DNA from: an uncultured Alphaproteobacteria bacterium
GTDB taxonomy: Bacteria; Pseudomonadota; Alphaproteobacteria; Paracaedibacterales; CAIULA01
Direction of reading: 5' to 3'
Length of the DNA: 7,203 bases
Assembly: GCA_903905285.1 (NCBI GenBank)
Contig: CAIVFQ010000083.1
Location: 1 to 7,203 of the forward strand
Shown one piece after another: positions 1-5,953 of the stretch (its first letter is position 1; each line of letters starts with the position of its first letter). Position numbers and translations under genes: made by a program. The notes beneath the pieces were generated by a model that did not search any database, was not told the origin of the DNA, and saw only the letters and a program-made list of their open reading frames with translations.

Positions 1-403
1 AATATTATTATTTATGTTAAATTTACGTAATTAATTATCATACATACTTATCAAATATTCAACGTATTTAAAATTTATCTTAAGTTATTGATTCTTAATT
101 TATAGGATTTCTGTGTGAATCCCACGCTTCCTAGGAAATCGTGCTAATTTGCTAATAAATCTCTGTGATCAGCAGAATCATTGGACTGTAGAGCTTGTTG
201 GTCGTGCTAATCGGGTGCTATTGCGTGCTAATCTTTGCTAATGTTTTCACGGATGGTGAGAGAGGCTAAAATTTAACCCTTACAAAACCCCATGAATCCC
301 CTACCGGTTCTACCTTGTTTCAATAGCTATCTGCACAAATTAGCAACTCAAAAGGGCTCATGCAACGTATTGTTCCCCGTTTACGCACTAAGAACTTTAA
401 TCC
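1..403. other. AT-rich non-coding region left of the excisionase operon
   Basis: No convincing coding region: stops are frequent in all frames on both strands and the first 110 bases are very AT-rich. It holds the TGCTAAT repeat array described separately (142-242), one inverted copy ATTAGCA at 339-345, and a small interrupted inverted repeat GATTTC (106-111) / GAAATC (135-140) flanking the stretch GTGAATCCCACGC. The promoter of the excisionase-like gene follows at 404-433. The density of short repeats beside a directionality-factor-like gene suggests an attachment or regulatory region of an integrative element, which is inference. No integrase fragment could be recognised. Confidence 0.6.
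142..242 (+). repeat. Helically phased TGCTAAT direct-repeat array
   Basis: Five exact TGCTAAT heptamers begin at 142, 150, 205, 226 and 236, and a one-mismatch copy (TGCTATT) begins at 216. Copies at 205, 216, 226 and 236 are 10-11 bases apart, so they face the same side of the helix. The 142-to-205 distance (63) is also close to six helical turns. Several copies are preceded by G (GTGCTAAT). An inverted copy, ATTAGCA, sits at 339-345. Such arrays are typical of cooperative protein binding: arm-type sites of a tyrosine recombinase, excisionase sites, or iteron-like sites. The nearby excisionase-like gene favours the recombination reading, but that is inference. Confidence 0.7.
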
Positions 404-433
404 TTTACGTTCCTGTGTGTTTTGCATTATAAT
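404..433 (+). promoter_or_regulatory. Putative sigma70-type promoter of the excisionase operon
   Basis: A perfect -10 hexamer TATAAT lies at 428-433. TTTACG at 404-409 matches the -35 consensus at four of six positions, with an 18-base spacer. Transcription would begin near 440, giving a leader of about 50 bases before the ATG at 493. A second AT-rich hexamer, TATACT at 435-440, lacks a matching -35. Confidence 0.45.
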
Positions 434-492
434 GTATACTAGTTAGTGCTTGGTAACTATCCGTTAACACAACTCTTTAAAGGATTATCTCT

Positions 493-717
493 ATGAGTTT
501 TCAAAATAATAAGGCTATTGCTCCTCTTCTTTCTCGCCGAGAAGCCGCAGAATTTTTAGGTATCAAAGAAGGTACGTTGACTATCTGGCATACCAACGAT
601 CGTTACCCCCTTCCTGTTATCAAGGTTGGTAGATTAGCCCGGTATAGACGAGAGGATTTAGAAAGGTTTTTAGACCAAAGAACAACGTCCCATGCTCCCC
701 AACAGCAGGAGGCTTAA
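493..717 (+). CDS. Excisionase / AlpA-like helix-turn-helix DNA-binding protein
   Basis: A 74-residue protein that is essentially one winged-helix excisionase domain of the HTH_17 / MerR-like type. Residues 13-27 (LLSRREAAEFLGIKE) form the 'activate AA-x-hL-G-h' entry of the helix-turn-helix. They are followed by a recognition helix with W32, then the wing strand around residues 40-50 (LPVIKVGRLARYRRED), ending in the typical helix DLERFLDQR. Members of this family act as recombination directionality factors (Xis) or as AlpA-type activators of integrase genes on phages and genomic islands. The ATG is preceded by AAAGGA ending eight bases upstream. The gene is first in a two-gene unit: the next start lies two bases after its stop. 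No integrase is present in the window, so its partner is unseen, and a plasmid or toxin-antitoxin regulator role cannot be excluded. Confidence 0.8.
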   Translation: MSFQNNKAIAPLLSRREAAEFLGIKEGTLTIWHTNDRYPLPVIKVGRLARYRREDLERFLDQRTTSHAPQQQEA

Positions 718-719
718 GA

Positions 720-938
720 ATGTCAGAAGCTTATCAAGATAAACCCCCCTTAACACAAAGACTGCTATTTGGTTACTCGCCAACTTCTTTAACCAAGAAA
801 ACAAAAAGGCGAAAATACCAAACGTTTGTCCAGGCTCCTCATTTTGAGGGCCTCATGAAAAAGTATCCATCAACTCGAAGAGAAAGATTACCTGAGGTTT
901 CCTACAAACAGTTGGAGCTGTCTTTCCATGGAAAATAG
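720..938 (+). CDS. Small basic hypothetical protein in the excisionase operon
   Basis: A 72-residue protein of no family I recognise. It is rich in Lys and Arg, with a basic cluster at about residues 26-32 (KKTKRRK) and another around 49-56 (KYPSTRRERL). It has a low-complexity N-terminus and no membrane segment or signal peptide, so it is probably a soluble nucleic-acid or protein-binding accessory. A strong Shine-Dalgarno AGGAGG (707-712) lies inside the end of the upstream gene, seven bases before this ATG. With only two bases between stop and start, the pair is almost certainly co-transcribed and coupled. The excellent ribosome site is the main evidence that it is a real gene. A role in an integrative or mobilisable element is inferred from context only. 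Confidence 0.6.
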   Translation: MSEAYQDKPPLTQRLLFGYSPTSLTKKTKRRKYQTFVQAPHFEGLMKKYPSTRRERLPEVSYKQLELSFHGK

Positions 939-1109
939 CCCCCCCGACGCAAGAGGATAAGACCCTAGGAGATAATCAAAGACCTCGCAGATGCCTAGTG
1001 TAGGGTATTATTGAAGATTTTTCCAAGGTGAACACTCATCCTAGCTTTCTAGGGTTTAGTTGCCCATTCCTGGGAGGATAAACAGTGCTGATGGGTAGAG
1101 GGGAAAGGC

Positions 1110-1157
1110 TCCCTTGGTGTGGTATGTTGCTGTTTTTAACAACATCACATCAAGGGA
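1110..1157 (+). other. Long stem-loop, candidate structured RNA element
   Basis: The 5' arm TCCCTTG (1110-1116), G1117 and TGTG (1118-1121) pairs with CACA (1146-1149), T1150 and CAAGGGA (1151-1157), the G1117-T1150 contact being a G-U wobble in RNA. After a two-base GT bulge, ATGTTG (1124-1129) pairs with CAACAT (1140-1145). The stem is about 18 base pairs with a ten-base, U-rich loop (1130-1139). There is no U tract after the stem, so it does not look like an ordinary intrinsic terminator. It could read equally as a structure on the minus-strand transcript downstream of tRNA-Lys. Confidence 0.5.
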
Positions 1158-1194
1158 ATGCTCTGAAGTGCGCACCTAAAACAACCTTTCCAAA

Positions 1195-1214
1195 GTATAC
1201 CCGGCGTATACCCG
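1195..1214. repeat. Direct repeat GTATACCCG, 11-base period
   Basis: Two exact copies of the nonamer GTATACCCG (1195-1203 and 1206-1214) lie two bases apart, that is one helical turn between starts. The core GTATAC is itself palindromic. The pair sits about 50 bases beyond the 3' end of the tRNA-Lys gene. This is where an integrase or regulator of a tRNA-targeting element might bind, though no binding protein is identified. Confidence 0.5.
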
Positions 1215-1260
1215 AAGAAATTGAGAAATTTTAAAAACCCCTGAAACCCCTTATTTTTCT

Positions 1261-1336
<76 letters not shown>

Positions 1337-1344
1337 CATATACT

Positions 1345-1374
1345 TTTGTAAACGATTCAGAAGGCTTTTGTCGA
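1345..1374 (-). promoter_or_regulatory. Possible promoter of tRNA-Lys
   Basis: Reading the minus strand, TCGACA (1369-1374) matches the -35 consensus at five of six positions. TACAAA (1345-1350) is a partial -10 at an 18-base spacing. Initiation would fall only a few bases before the mature 5' end at 1336, so the fit is modest. Read-through from ftsI is an alternative. The rest of 1337-1516 holds no gene I can support; it contains a ten-base palindrome AACTGCAGTT at 1415-1424. Confidence 0.3.
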
Positions 1375-1516
1375 GCCCCCTTGATAAGAAAAACGATAAT
1401 TGGGTTCTTGATCTAACTGCAGTTGATTAGATACACAGGACCAGGAAGTTTTGATTAACCAAGAACGTCACCTTTCAATAGAGAGGTTTGTTTTTGATGT
1501 CAAAGCCTTACAAGCT

Positions 1517-3250
1517 TTAACCACCCTGCTCCTTTGTATGTTTGACTGACGTCCAGCCTTGGGCCGTTGTTTCCTCTTCATCGCTATCGGCGGGTTGAAT
1601 ACCCAAAATTGGCCCCATTCTTGCCACCATTTTGCCGGCTGTGGGCGCTGCATTCCAACCAGCCGCTGCAAAGCCATAAGTTGTTTTTGTGGGCTGTGGA
1701 TCGTCTAGCACAACCAAAAATACATATCGGGGGTTATCATACGGAAATCCACCAACGCATGAGTTTGTTCGCGATTTAACAGCACCATAATTTCCATGCT
1801 TCGCTTGATAAGCCGTTCCCGTTTTGGCAAAAACTTTAAAATTACCTTGGTCGGCTCTTTTTCCGGGACCTTCCTTGGCATTAATGCGCATAAAGGTGCG
1901 AATGGTATTGGATGTTTTTTCTGAAACGATGGGATCAGATGATGGTGGGGGTTCTGAAAATTTGTCCTGAGAAATCAAGGTGGGTGTAGGCCTGTAGCCA
2001 TTGTTAATAACGCCAGCAATTGTGGTTAAGGCTTGTAGGGGAGTCACCGAAACGCCATAACCATAAGACACCGTCATTGTGGTTGATGGCGACCAAGAAG
2101 CGGGAACCAAAGCTTGGCCAATTTCAGGAACCTCAACCGTTGTGTGTTTGAAAATGCCAAACTTATTTAAATAAGCTTTTTGGGTTTGTGTGCCAAATTG
2201 TTGGGCCATTTTGATGGCAGCAATGTTTGATGAATAAATAAACGCCTCTGCTAGGCTCAATACGCGGTTTTTTCCTCTGAAATCAGTCACTGTAAAGCGT
2301 CCAATTTTTACGCCGCTTGTCGCATCATAAACACTTCTTAAAGATGCTGTCTCACTTTCCAAAGCAATCGCAATATTCAAAATTTTAAAGATTGAACCAG
2401 GCTCATAAACACCTAAAGTGTTGCGATTAAAGATGGCGTTTGGATTGTTTTGATTGGGTAAATTGGGGTCAAAATCAGGTAACGACACCATGGCCACAAC
2501 TTCGCCTGTTTTTAAATCCATAACCATGGCGTTTCCACCAACAGCTTTGAATTCAGCGATAGCCTTGGTTAATTCGTCATGAACGATATGTTGAATACGA
2601 ACATCAACCGACAATTTTAAAGCCGACTTATCATTTTGCAATTTAACATCGAAAAATTTTTCAACACCCGACAATCCATTATTGTCGATACCGCAATAGC
2701 CCAATACATGACTCACCAACTGTCCGTAAGGATAAACGCGCTTATAATCTTTTTTCAAATAAACACCAGGTATACCTAGGTGAGTAATAGCGTGTTGCAT
2801 CTTGGGGGTAACATGGCGGGCTAACCAAATAAACCCCTTTGGAGAAGTGAGACGCTGCAACAATACATCGTAACCAACGTGAGGCAACAACTTTGAAAGT
2901 CGTAAGGCCGCCTCAGGTGGATCTAAAATCACCTTTGGGTTGGCATAAACTGACGCTGTGACCAAATGTGTTGCTAAAACTTCACCATTACGATCAACAA
3001 TGTCCGCGCGGGGGATAGCCAACTGATGACCCGACGTTTCAAAAGAAGCTTGCTGAGGTGTACCAGATCGTATAACCATAACGTCAATCAAACGTCCAGC
3101 AATCACCAAAAAGCCAATCAATATTAGGCCGCTTGCTAAAGCCAAACGTTGACGCGCCATTTCCAACACAGAGTGTTGCTGAATGACATCTTGCCACCGG
3201 CTAAGATGTTTAGCTAATCGTATCAGGGGACGCTTCATGAACTGTTTCAT
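1517..3250 (-). CDS. ftsI: Septal peptidoglycan transpeptidase FtsI (PBP3)
   Basis: A 577-residue class B penicillin-binding protein that cross-links septal peptidoglycan with FtsW and the FtsQLB complex. It is a bitopic inner-membrane protein with the enzyme domain in the periplasm. Visible order: basic cytoplasmic tail (1-38), one membrane helix (about 39-60), the PBP dimerisation/pedestal domain (about 75-215, with IVDRNGEVLA) and the transpeptidase domain. All three catalytic motifs are intact: SxxK as S286-I-F-K289, SxN as S340-S-N342, and KTG as K476-T-G478. Length is normal for the family. The ATG at 3250 lies five bases after the ftsL stop, with AGGA nine bases upstream inside the end of ftsL; a second Met at codon 5 is a weaker alternative. 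It is the last gene of the rsmH-ftsL-ftsI unit, and murE, its usual downstream neighbour, is absent. The acidic C-terminal tail (about 554-562) is unremarkable. Confidence 0.96.
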   Translation of the reverse strand: MKQFMKRPLIRLAKHLSRWQDVIQQHSVLEMARQRLALASGLILIGFLVIAGRLIDVMVIRSGTPQQASFETSGHQLAIPRADIVDRNGEVLATHLVTASVYANPKVILDPPEAALRLSKLLPHVGYDVLLQRLTSPKGFIWLARHVTPKMQHAITHLGIPGVYLKKDYKRVYPYGQLVSHVLGYCGIDNNGLSGVEKFFDVKLQNDKSALKLSVDVRIQHIVHDELTKAIAEFKAVGGNAMVMDLKTGEVVAMVSLPDFDPNLPNQNNPNAIFNRNTLGVYEPGSIFKILNIAIALESETASLRSVYDATSGVKIGRFTVTDFRGKNRVLSLAEAFIYSSNIAAIKMAQQFGTQTQKAYLNKFGIFKHTTVEVPEIGQALVPASWSPSTTMTVSYGYGVSVTPLQALTTIAGVINNGYRPTPTLISQDKFSEPPPSSDPIVSEKTSNTIRTFMRINAKEGPGKRADQGNFKVFAKTGTAYQAKHGNYGAVKSRTNSCVGGFPYDNPRYVFLVVLDDPQPTKTTYGFAAAGWNAAPTAGKMVARMGPILGIQPADSDEEETTAQGWTSVKHTKEQGG

Positions 3251-3255
3251 GGCAT

Positions 3256-3609
3256 TTAGTCCTGATCTGGTTTCTGATCAGCCGTTGCTTCGGCGATGAG
3301 TTGATCAAGGGCAGCTTTATCATAGGCATTTCCTGGGGCCGAGGCAACATCGGCAAACGAAACTAATTGGCTGCTTTGAAGGGCGTTAATGTCTAAGTAT
3401 TTTTCTGACAACTCTTGCAAACGCTTAGGGTCGTTCAAATGCGCCCATTCTGCCCGCAAAACATGCAGCGTTTCTTGGTTTTCATGAATAGATTTTTTAA
3501 TTTGAGAATGATGATGTTCAAGCGACATCACTTTGTATTTCAACCGAAAAAGGGCAAGCCCAATAATCAAAGACGCACATAAAACAAGAAGGGTCGATCG
3601 TCGCATCAT
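3256..3609 (-). CDS. ftsL: Cell division protein FtsL
   Basis: A small bitopic divisome protein that, with FtsB and FtsQ, links early and late division proteins and activates FtsWI. From the chosen ATG it has 117 residues. It has a short basic N-terminus (MMRRS), one membrane helix (about residues 5-22), a periplasmic coiled-coil-like stretch (about 27-57) and the family's C-terminal block DPKRLQELSEKYLDI, followed by a polar tail. Sequence conservation in FtsL is always low, so position between rsmH and ftsI is strong supporting evidence. I chose ATG at 3609 because it overlaps the rsmH stop as ATGA, a classic translational-coupling junction. An in-frame GTG at 3621 would add four residues (MLNT). 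No Shine-Dalgarno is evident for either start, consistent with coupling. Confidence 0.88.
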   Translation of the reverse strand: MMRRSTLLVLCASLIIGLALFRLKYKVMSLEHHHSQIKKSIHENQETLHVLRAEWAHLNDPKRLQELSEKYLDINALQSSQLVSFADVASAPGNAYDKAALDQLIAEATADQKPDQD

Positions 3610-4502
3610 AGTGTTGAGCACACACTAAAAGCGCGCAATTTACCCGAGCGAGAACGCGGATTGCTTTTAACCTCTTCAAAATTGGGGGATAGAGGTTTTT
3701 TGAAAAGGGCTTCTATTGCTAAAGACGGATGTGCCGATTGCCCATGACGATGGTCACGGAACCAGTTTTTTACCAAACGATCTTCTAACCCCTGGAAGGT
3801 GACCGTCACGATTCTTCCCCCGATATGCAACAATGGCAAACATTTTCTTAAAACTTTATCTATCTCTATTAACTCATTATTAACAAAGATTCGCAAGCCC
3901 TGAAAAGTTAAAGTTGCGGGGTCAAGGCCATCGGTTCGCCTGACAATTTGGCGGACAATATTGGCAAGCTCTAAGGTTGTGGTAAGGGGCTTAAGACTGC
4001 GCGCTTCCACAATGGCTTTGGCGATTTTTCTGGACCTGGGTTCTTCACCATAAGACCATAAGATTTGGGCAATATTTTCAGCGCTGTAGGTATTAACGAC
4101 ATCCGCGGCGGTTATGCCTGTTTGCGACATACGCATGTCTAACGGGCCATCAAAACGAAAGGAAAATCCCCGTTCTGCTTCATCCAGCTGATAAGATGAA
4201 ACACCAAAGTCAAAGACAATGCCATCAACAGGGGCATAGGGAATCAACAGGTTATCAATATCGCTAAAGCAGCCTTGAACAAAATGAAAATTATCGGGGT
4301 AATCGGTTTTAAAAGCTTGTGCCCGAACAAGGGCCGCGGGATCCCGATCAATCGCCACAACCGTACACGACAGTTGTGCATCAAGAATGGCGCGAGTATA
4401 TCCACCGCCACCAAAGGTCGCATCAACGTATACCCCACCGGCTTGTGGGTTAAGGGAACTAAGCATTTCACTTAATAAAACAGGTTTATGGACAGAGAGC
4501 AC
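3606..4502 (-). CDS. rsmH: 16S rRNA (cytosine1402-N4)-methyltransferase RsmH (MraW)
   Basis: An SAM-dependent enzyme that methylates N4 of C1402 in the 16S rRNA decoding centre; first gene of many division clusters. Starting at the GTG at 4502 it has 298 residues. It begins VHKPVLLSEML, the family's normal opening, followed by the SAM-binding motif YVDATFGGGGYTRAI (about 25-39). Further hallmarks are DFGVSSYQLDEAERGFSF, the helical-domain motif LTFQGLRIFVNNEL (slightly diverged from the usual RTFQALRI-VN-EL), and the C-terminal NPRSRSGKLRAF. An in-frame TTG at 4535 would prepend eleven hydrophobic residues (MLLLILILLAN) not expected in this soluble enzyme. It would also leave almost no leader after the putative promoter, so GTG is preferred. 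Neither start has a good Shine-Dalgarno. The stop overlaps the ftsL start by four bases. The usual upstream gene, mraZ, is absent. Confidence 0.95.
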   Translation of the reverse strand: MLSVHKPVLLSEMLSSLNPQAGGVYVDATFGGGGYTRAILDAQLSCTVVAIDRDPAALVRAQAFKTDYPDNFHFVQGCFSDIDNLLIPYAPVDGIVFDFGVSSYQLDEAERGFSFRFDGPLDMRMSQTGITAADVVNTYSAENIAQILWSYGEEPRSRKIAKAIVEARSLKPLTTTLELANIVRQIVRRTDGLDPATLTFQGLRIFVNNELIEIDKVLRKCLPLLHIGGRIVTVTFQGLEDRLVKNWFRDHRHGQSAHPSLAIEALFKKPLSPNFEEVKSNPRSRSGKLRAFSVCSTL

Positions 4503-4549
4503 GTTAGCCAGCAGAATAAGGATTAATAATAACAAAGACCAACTAGTCG

Positions 4550-4577
4550 GATATCATGAGTTTACAAGCTTTGTCAA
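4550..4577 (-). promoter_or_regulatory. Putative promoter of the rsmH-ftsL-ftsI operon
   Basis: On the minus strand a perfect -35 TTGACA lies at 4572-4577. The -10 is weak: GATATC at a 16-base spacing (4550-4555), or TATCCG with an upstream TG at an 18-base spacing (4548-4553). Transcription would start around 4540, giving a leader of roughly 40 bases to the GTG at 4502. No mraZ gene and no MraZ-box direct repeats (TGGGA-type) are visible upstream. Confidence 0.45.
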
Positions 4578-4582
4578 CTCAT
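4556..4582. promoter_or_regulatory. 27-base interrupted palindrome over the rsmH -35 box (operator-like)
   Basis: The arms ATGAGTT (4556-4562) and AACTCAT (4576-4582) are perfect reverse complements. Inside them ACAA (4564-4567) and TTGT (4571-4574) also pair, leaving a T/C mismatch and a three-base centre GCT. That makes 11 symmetric base pairs across 27 bases. The -35 hexamer of the rsmH operon (4572-4577) falls inside the right half, so a dimeric repressor bound here would block RNA polymerase. No cognate regulator is in the window. It could also fold as a hairpin, but lacks a U tract to be a terminator. Confidence 0.5.
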
Positions 4583-4686
4583 AATTATTACTAATTTGTT
4601 TTAAATTAACGCAGAATGCAAGGTTTCAATGGATTAACAACTCTAAGGCGAGGGTTTATAGAAAGCATTTGTGGCACGAAGATTAA

Positions 4687-4709
4687 GGGATGGGCTAAAA
4701 AAGCCTCCC
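4687..4709 (-). terminator. Possible weak terminator hairpin after the DUF4424 gene
   Basis: About 30 bases past the stop of the DUF4424 gene, GGGA (4687-4690) and GGCT (4693-4696), separated by a two-base bulge, pair with AGCC (4702-4705) and TCCC (4706-4709) around a five-base loop. The T-run on the minus strand lies in the loop rather than after the stem, and only TTAATCTT follows. It is therefore a poor match to an intrinsic terminator. It is the only such structure in the 4583-4737 gap, which otherwise holds nothing I can identify. Confidence 0.25.
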
Positions 4710-4737
4710 CCATGAAAGACTCTAGATTGTTTTTAGA

Positions 4738-5850
4738 TTATCCAACTTTTTGAATGGACTGATCCATATCGAATGGAATAATCCATACGCGCAGATCATC
4801 TGTTGGTTTGAAGTTTTTAAGCTCAATCACGCAAACGCCATTCTTTTGGCGCTTCATAGGATATTTACCCTCCACAATCACCAGGTCACGTGGTTTGTCT
4901 GGTTTAATTTCCAAGTGAAATTTACCAATAGGGCCACGCCAATTGGCGCCTGTTTTTAAGATGTATTGCACTTCATAAAGCGGCATGATTCCACCCAGCT
5001 TTTTGAAGGCCTGTCGCCAATGATTTAATGATTTTTCTAAATGTTTAGAGTCAAATGTGCATTCGTCTAGATTGATTGAGCGGCCTCTATGGTCTTTTAG
5101 ATTCTTTCGATCATCAAAGGCTTTAATATCGATCCAATACAAACCTTTAGAGGGGGTGTATGAATGTTGCACGTGTGTATTTTTCTTAGCTGCAAATTCT
5201 TGCTGCCATGTATAGGTGGTTTGTAGGTACCAGCTGGGACGTCCTTTATAATCAAGCAATCCTAATTCTTTGAGAGTGTCTTTAAGCCCAGGCAAAAGAT
5301 CCATTGGTGGCATTTCTAGAAAGCCCCTTAAGTAAGCCGAAGAAATAGGGATACGATTCTTTTTTAAAAGATCTGTTATGTCATTTCCTTTTGGGTCATG
5401 AGCACGAATATGTCGTTCAAATTGAACTGGTTTATCATTAACAAGAACTGAAAAATCAATAATTTCAGCGTGTGCCAACTGTTCTGCCAAACTTGTGGAG
5501 GGGGAATTGTCATCGCCATACAAAGCTCTTAAGGCTATTTGTGGTTCATCCCACGTGGCGTATGGGTAACTGTCTTCCATATCGTAAGGCGAGCGAGGCA
5601 ACGGAAAGCCAACCGAAATCTTTTTAACCTGACCGTGGTTAAAAAAGTCATACGAAACTCTGATTTTTTTTGTGGAAACCTCAAGTTTTTCTGAGACCAT
5701 TTCAATGTCTGGCTCTTGATTCTCAATGACAATACCACCAGCGGCCACAGTAACTTTGGTATCGTTAGCAGACAGGACGGCAAGGAATAATAAAGATAGG
5801 CAATAAACAAGGCAGCATATGGCAAGTTTATTTGAAGCTTTATGATTCAT
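4738..5850 (-). CDS. Secreted DUF4424 family protein
   Basis: A 370-residue exported protein of unknown function, matching the DUF4424 family common in alphaproteobacteria. A Sec signal peptide is clear: short basic start, hydrophobic core (about residues 9-26) and an A-type cleavage site after LSA (about residue 28). The mature N-terminus has the family's opening: a glycine-containing beta segment (VAAGGIVIENQ, 35-45), then the stretch IEMVSEKLEVSTKKIRVSYDFFN and the conserved FPLP at 82-85. The remainder looks beta-rich and has no further membrane helix, so the protein is probably periplasmic. AAAGG lies about nine bases before the ATG at 5850. The phytase-like gene lies 103 bases upstream in the same orientation, so the two may share a transcript, though an own promoter in the gap cannot be excluded. 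No catalytic motif is evident. Confidence 0.8.
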   Translation of the reverse strand: MNHKASNKLAICCLVYCLSLLFLAVLSANDTKVTVAAGGIVIENQEPDIEMVSEKLEVSTKKIRVSYDFFNHGQVKKISVGFPLPRSPYDMEDSYPYATWDEPQIALRALYGDDNSPSTSLAEQLAHAEIIDFSVLVNDKPVQFERHIRAHDPKGNDITDLLKKNRIPISSAYLRGFLEMPPMDLLPGLKDTLKELGLLDYKGRPSWYLQTTYTWQQEFAAKKNTHVQHSYTPSKGLYWIDIKAFDDRKNLKDHRGRSINLDECTFDSKHLEKSLNHWRQAFKKLGGIMPLYEVQYILKTGANWRGPIGKFHLEIKPDKPRDLVIVEGKYPMKRQKNGVCVIELKNFKPTDDLRVWIIPFDMDQSIQKVG

Positions 5851-5953
5851 AGTGCACGACCTTTTGCCTAAACCTTGAAATGGTTGATCTTGCTTTTACT
5901 CTATCACCTAGCGGACCCTGATACCATAATGCGATATCAAAAGATGTTTTTAT

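Larger units (their letters stand above)
939..1260. other. Gene-free, hairpin-rich region between the small operon and tRNA-Lys
   Basis: No coding region can be supported. The stretch starts with seven C residues and contains several potential hairpins on the plus strand: ACCCTA/TAGGGT (963-968 with 1001-1006), CCTAG-CTTT-CTAGG (1040-1053), a CCCAT/ATGGG arm (1063-1067 with 1091-1095) enclosing TCCT-GGG-AGGA (1068-1078), and the long stem at 1110-1157. The rare tetramer CTAG occurs repeatedly. It does not match 6S, SRP, RNase P or tmRNA as I know them: the diagnostic SRP and RNase P core motifs are missing. It may be an unrecognised structured RNA, a long 3' UTR of the upstream operon, or a decayed element end. 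Confidence 0.45.

Noticed and set aside
939..1260. 6S, SRP, RNase P, tmRNA or group I intron in the structured gap
   Set aside because: The diagnostic core motifs of these RNAs were not found on either strand.
1468..1677. Minus-strand 69-codon frame overlapping the 3' end of ftsI, considered as a murE start
   Set aside because: It overlaps ftsI out of frame, matches no murE feature and stops quickly; the 1337-1516 gap shows no gene in any frame.
4244..4584. Frames on both strands inside rsmH
   Set aside because: Shadows of the strongly supported rsmH gene; no ribosome sites or recognisable protein features.
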